Positions 62,501 to 64,000 of a stretch of 64,000 bases of DNA are shown here, piece by piece (position 1 is the first letter of the stretch; each line of letters opens with the position of its first letter). The notes beneath the pieces were generated by a model that was not told where the DNA came from, ran no database searches, and saw only the letters and a list, made by a program, of their open reading frames with translations. The position numbers and the translations under genes are program-made. Location: positions 7,172,001 to 7,236,000 of the forward strand of contig NC_054084.1 of the NCBI RefSeq assembly GCF_017562075.2, written 5' to 3'. This DNA is from Anopheles merus (lineage: Eukaryota; Arthropoda; Insecta; Diptera; Culicidae).

Positions 62501-64000
62501 TTTGTTGGCAACGGCGGTCGTTCCGTTTTCGATCAAAGTCATCCTCCTCCCTGTTCTTGTGTAGCGAGGGTGATTAGGTTTTTGCTTTGTTTTCTCGCCT
62601 ACATCGCTCATGCTGCAGAGGGAGTTCAGGTTGGGGATTTGGGAGTCCGCGCATCATGCGTCTCCTATGGTGCTGGCTGTCGCTTTTTCTTGCTCATTCA
62701 TTTCGAGTGGTTATTGGATTCTGTTCCTTAAGATTACGCGGAAAATTATGAACGCTACGAACGTACACCGGGTAGACGGCTTTTCTTTTTACTCGGATAA
62801 GCTTACGCCTTGAAGTAACGAGCCAAGAGAAGAAGGGGCTCTACCATGTCGGTTCGATCAGCATGTTTTGATTGCCCCTACTGCAGCCCGCAGAGAACTC
62901 CCATTCCCGGCCGGGGACCAACTCCCTTGTAGTGCGAAAACTGGGCAGAAGAACGTTACGTGTTGCTACCGGTACGAAGAAGTAGGTCGTAAGAGGGTTT
63001 CGCTTGCATGCAGATGATCGGTGTGCTTGCCGCTTGGAGTGGGGGTGAGTGCTCTATGTGGATGAGCCATCGCTTTTTGGGATGGGCACACGGGACAACG
63101 TCCCGGCAACGAACGACTGGCCAATGTGTCTAACGGCTTTAATCATCGCTAAACAGGCGTACAATTATTTCCACCGTGCGGTGCAGTGTTGTTTCGCCCT
63201 CGCCCTTTTTTTTGTCTCTCGCACAACATGGAAAGCTATTTAACGCCGCTCTATGATCAATGGATGATCGTGCTGGAAGGCAGAAGTGGAGTGATGTTGG
63301 AGGGGTTCGGGGATACGGGTACGGGGAGAGATTACAAGCATTCTTTAACTGGTTTGTGTGGTATGCCTTGGCCGAACGGTGGAGTTTAATTGGAAGGGAG
63401 AGGCGGTGAGGCAGAGGTGATCCATTTATGATAAGTAAGCAGACGGTGGCTAGTTTAAATGTTATTTATCGCAGCATGGGGTGGAGGGGGGGAGTTGCGT
63501 ACAGGCGGGAGCAAAATACCTTCGCCAAGTGATCGAATCGAATTTTCCGAGCAACGGCACGAGAATTTTCTCCCCGTCTGTGTGTTCGTGACTGTCGACT
63601 ACTCGACCCGTGGCGCGGACAAAGTCCATTAGATCTTTACGGTTTGATTTATTGCACGCGGGGGGGAGAAGGGGGTTTGTGTAGCAGTAGGTAGCACACA
63701 GGATCGGTCGTGTAGATGATTTACAATTACCTGTTCCCCACTCGTGGAGCGGTCTGCCTCGGTCTGCCAGTGCGTTGCGTCCTCGGGCCGCGTTGGAGGT
63801 TTTGAATTAAAAAAAACGGAGCAGCACGCTGTGTCACGGGCAGAAGATCTTGACATTTTGGTGGGTGGTGCGTGGTGGTAGGAGACGAAATACAGCGCAC
63901 GATCGTGCCGGGAAGATATTCTAAGGCACCCGCTCCAGTCCCGAAAACGCACCTTTTAATACCCAAACCCCGAGTGGCATTTGGAGCATCCGAACACGGG

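Larger units (their letters stand above)
45700..64000 (-). other. Probable hamlet intron and upstream regulatory DNA
   Basis: Eighteen kilobases without a convincing exon on either strand. I searched for the missing Hamlet PR domain and first zinc-finger cluster among the minus-strand reading frames and did not see them. GC-rich blocks (about 46400-47000, 53100-53800, 57000-58900, 59900-60200) alternate with AT-rich ones (47560-47900, 48780-48960). A long intron in a developmental regulator is a usual place for enhancers, but I cannot point to a specific one. Confidence 0.4.

Overview
The window is eukaryotic nuclear DNA from an insect. Short GT-AG introns, AATAAA signals, many dinucleotide microsatellites, a tRNA-derived SINE that looks like the Anopheles SINE200 family, and the gene set together suggest an Anopheles mosquito. 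Species and chromosome arm were not determined. Six protein-coding genes are well supported, and every exon chain I rebuilt keeps frame. No rRNA, tRNA, CRISPR array or prokaryotic feature was found.

Layout: 117-1134 (+) encodes a stand-alone trehalose-6-phosphate phosphatase with a signal-like N terminus. 1690-3250 is a non-autonomous hAT-type transposon with a perfect 8-bp target duplication, inserted just upstream of 3376-4369 (+), a YIPF6-type Golgi membrane protein. 5841-10483 (-) encodes the bifunctional trehalose-6-phosphate synthase/phosphatase (Tps1). 14665-15680 (-) encodes an atypical dual-specificity phosphatase. From about 16 to 36 kb there is no recognisable gene, but 23221-23472 (-) is an open, cysteine-rich, splice-bounded candidate exon that I cannot assign. 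36.1-37.7 kb is a nest of transposon remnants: a second copy of the hAT family, a palindromic MITE, a CCCCAAG-ended repeat and a SINE. 37927-40123 (+) encodes a polypeptide N-acetylgalactosaminyltransferase. 40996-42880 (+) holds a weaker chain of splice-bounded exons. 44138-45699 (-) is the large 3' exon of hamlet, the PRDM3/PRDM16-type zinc-finger regulator. The remaining 18 kb is probably hamlet intron or upstream regulatory DNA with no coding exon that I can see.

Function: the first 10.5 kb is a trehalose-synthesis cluster. Tps1 makes trehalose-6-phosphate from UDP-glucose and glucose-6-phosphate and has its own phosphatase domain. The adjacent phosphatase is a second copy of that activity. 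The other genes (Golgi trafficking, O-glycosylation, phosphatase signalling, neural transcription factor) have no evident shared pathway.

Best leads: the cysteine-rich exon at 23.2 kb, the hAT family seen intact at 1.7 kb and degraded at 36.4 kb, and the GTTG tandem repeat at a splice donor at 42.35 kb that decides whether a small gene stays in frame. I found no clearly new biological system.
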